From assembly GCA_004551905.1 (NCBI GenBank), contig SFPL01000103.1, forward strand, positions 1 through 13,066: a stretch of 13,066 bases of DNA, written 5' to 3'. This document shows, piece after piece, positions 12,597 to 13,066 of the stretch (position 1 is its first letter; each line of letters starts with the position of its first letter). A program made the translations under genes and the position numbers. The DNA is from Lentisphaeraceae bacterium. Its GTDB lineage: Bacteria; Verrucomicrobiota; Kiritimatiellia; RFP12; UBA1067. The notes under the pieces are model-generated. The model was not told the DNA's origin. It saw only the letters and a list, made by a program, of their open reading frames with translations, and did no database searches.

Positions 12597-12673
12597 TGGT
12601 CGGAGCGGAGGGATTTGAACCCTCGGCCTTTTGCTCCCGAAGCAAACGCGCTACCAGGCTGCGCTACGCTCCG
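12597..12673 (-). tRNA. tRNA-Pro (anticodon CGG)
   Basis: 77 nt with encoded CCA (12599-12597). The acceptor stem CGGAGCG (12673-12667) pairs with CGCTCCG; the anticodon arm TTTGC-TTCGGGA-GCAAA gives CGG, reading CCG, a codon expected to be common in this GC-rich genome; the T arm is GAGGG-TTCAAAT-CCCTC. It follows tRNA-Ala by 39 nt and precedes dtd by 13 nt. Confidence 0.95.
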
Positions 12674-12712
12674 ACTTGACTTTTCCGCTTCCACTGTCAA
12701 CTGCGCCCAGGC

Positions 12713-12788
12713 TGGTGGAGGTAGTCGGATTCGAACCGGCGACATGCTGCTTGCAAAGCAGCCACTCTACCAACTGAGTTATACCCCC
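12713..12788 (-). tRNA. tRNA-Ala (anticodon TGC)
   Basis: 76 nt with encoded CCA (12715-12713). The acceptor GGGGGTA pairs with TACCTCC (one G-U); the anticodon arm GCTGC-TTTGCAA-GCAGC gives TGC. Together with tRNA-Ile this is the pair usually found in the 16S-23S spacer; 8 nt separate the two. Confidence 0.96.
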
Positions 12789-12796
12789 GAGAGGTA

Positions 12797-12873
12797 TGGT
12801 GGGCCTGACAAGAATCGAACTTGTGACCTCGTCCTTATCAGGGACGCGCTCTAACCAACTGAGCTACAAGCCC
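12797..12873 (-). tRNA. tRNA-Ile (anticodon GAT)
   Basis: 77 nt with encoded CCA (12799-12797). The acceptor GGGCTTG (12873-12867) pairs with CAGGCCC with one G-U; the anticodon loop CTGATAA gives GAT. It is the first tRNA after 16S on the same strand, as in classical rRNA operons. Confidence 0.96.
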
Positions 12874-12984
12874 ATAGTGTGTCTGCGGAAGAGAAACGGA
12901 ACAGAAAAACGCTGTGCGAGAGACGGCTTTCACCTTTCCTCCTTCGCGGACCTCTCGGTCCGGCTACGGAGGATGTCTCCTTAG
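12874..12984 (-). other. 16S to tRNA-Ile spacer
   Basis: 111 nt without a gene. It has a stable hairpin CGGACC-GAGA-GGTCCG on the minus strand (12962-12947) with a GNRA tetraloop, plausibly part of the processing stem region next to the 16S 3' end. A purine-rich stretch (GGAGGAAAGG) follows it, but no open frame of interest. Confidence 0.55.
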
Positions 12985-13066
12985 AAAGGAGGTGATCCAA
13001 CCGCTGGTTCCCCAACGGTTACCTTGTTACGACTTCATCCCAATCACCACCCACACCTTAGGCGGA
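12985..13066 (-). rRNA. 16S rRNA, 3' end only
   Basis: The minus strand reads AAGTCGTAACAAGGTAACCG, then the helix-45 hairpin with GGGGAACC, then GGATCACCTCCTTT at the 3' end. These are universal bacterial 16S landmarks, including the anti-Shine-Dalgarno CCTCC. Only the last 82 nt are inside the window; the rest lies to the right. The exact mature end is uncertain by one or two bases. Confidence 0.97.

Noticed and set aside
12695..12700. Promoter for tRNA-Pro/dtd with -35 TTGACA on the minus strand
   Set aside because: The hexamer is perfect but no -10-like sequence occurs 15-19 nt downstream; the 39-nt gap looks like a processed spacer.
12516..12984. Plus-strand frames over the tRNA cluster, including phrases such as RDLNPRP and GGSRIRTGD
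   Set aside because: These are the well-known false translations of antisense tRNA T-arm and acceptor sequences, not genes.

Overview
The window is a GC-rich bacterial chromosome segment with short intergenic gaps and several families of palindromic repeats. Three things hint at the PVC superphylum, most likely a Kiritimatiellota/Verrucomicrobiota-type bacterium from a gut or other anoxic habitat: the REP-associated transposase at the left edge, the ACAGGATTTACAGGAT-type and TTCGTGGTTCGTGATTCG-type repeats, and the gene repertoire. This is an inference; the 82 nt of 16S rRNA at the right edge would be the natural anchor.

Layout. At 1-161 (minus) is the 5' part of a REP-associated tyrosine transposase gene with its own promoter; a palindromic 48-nt segment seems inserted in frame near its N-terminus. 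Next comes a repeat-bearing spacer, 162-390. From 5774 down to 391 runs a tight minus-strand cluster: nadA (quinolinate synthase), an exported aldose 1-epimerase, an N-acetylmuramoyl-L-alanine amidase, a U32-family protein resembling the tRNA hydroxylase TrhP, a 32-codon remnant of cysteine synthase, thiS and thiF. Gaps are 41, 3 and 4 nt, then two 4-nt overlaps, then 64 nt filled by a hairpin repeat. Divergent from nadA is a Cys-rich lipoprotein gene (5892-6347, plus) with a terminator. A DegT-type aminotransferase (minus) and a DinG-type helicase (plus) diverge from a 39-bp inverted repeat that carries both promoters. After the helicase lies a decayed Sel1-repeat gene, then a GT4 glycosyltransferase (minus).

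The right end is a minus-strand RNA and translation-quality cluster: 16S rRNA, tRNA-Ile(GAT), tRNA-Ala(TGC), tRNA-Pro(CGG), dtd, an RF-1-domain ribosome-rescue factor and queH. No 23S or 5S gene follows tRNA-Ala; tRNA-Pro comes 39 nt later and protein genes follow, so the 16S gene is unlinked from 23S on this side.

Regulation. Six genes have an extended -10 box (TGnTATAAT-like). Four of these share a 16-nt core close to ATATGGTATAATACGC. In five of the six the ATG lies only 6-10 nt after the -10 box and there is no Shine-Dalgarno sequence, which predicts leaderless or nearly leaderless mRNAs. The lipoprotein, galM and thiS instead have clear Shine-Dalgarno sites, so the organism seems to use both modes of initiation.
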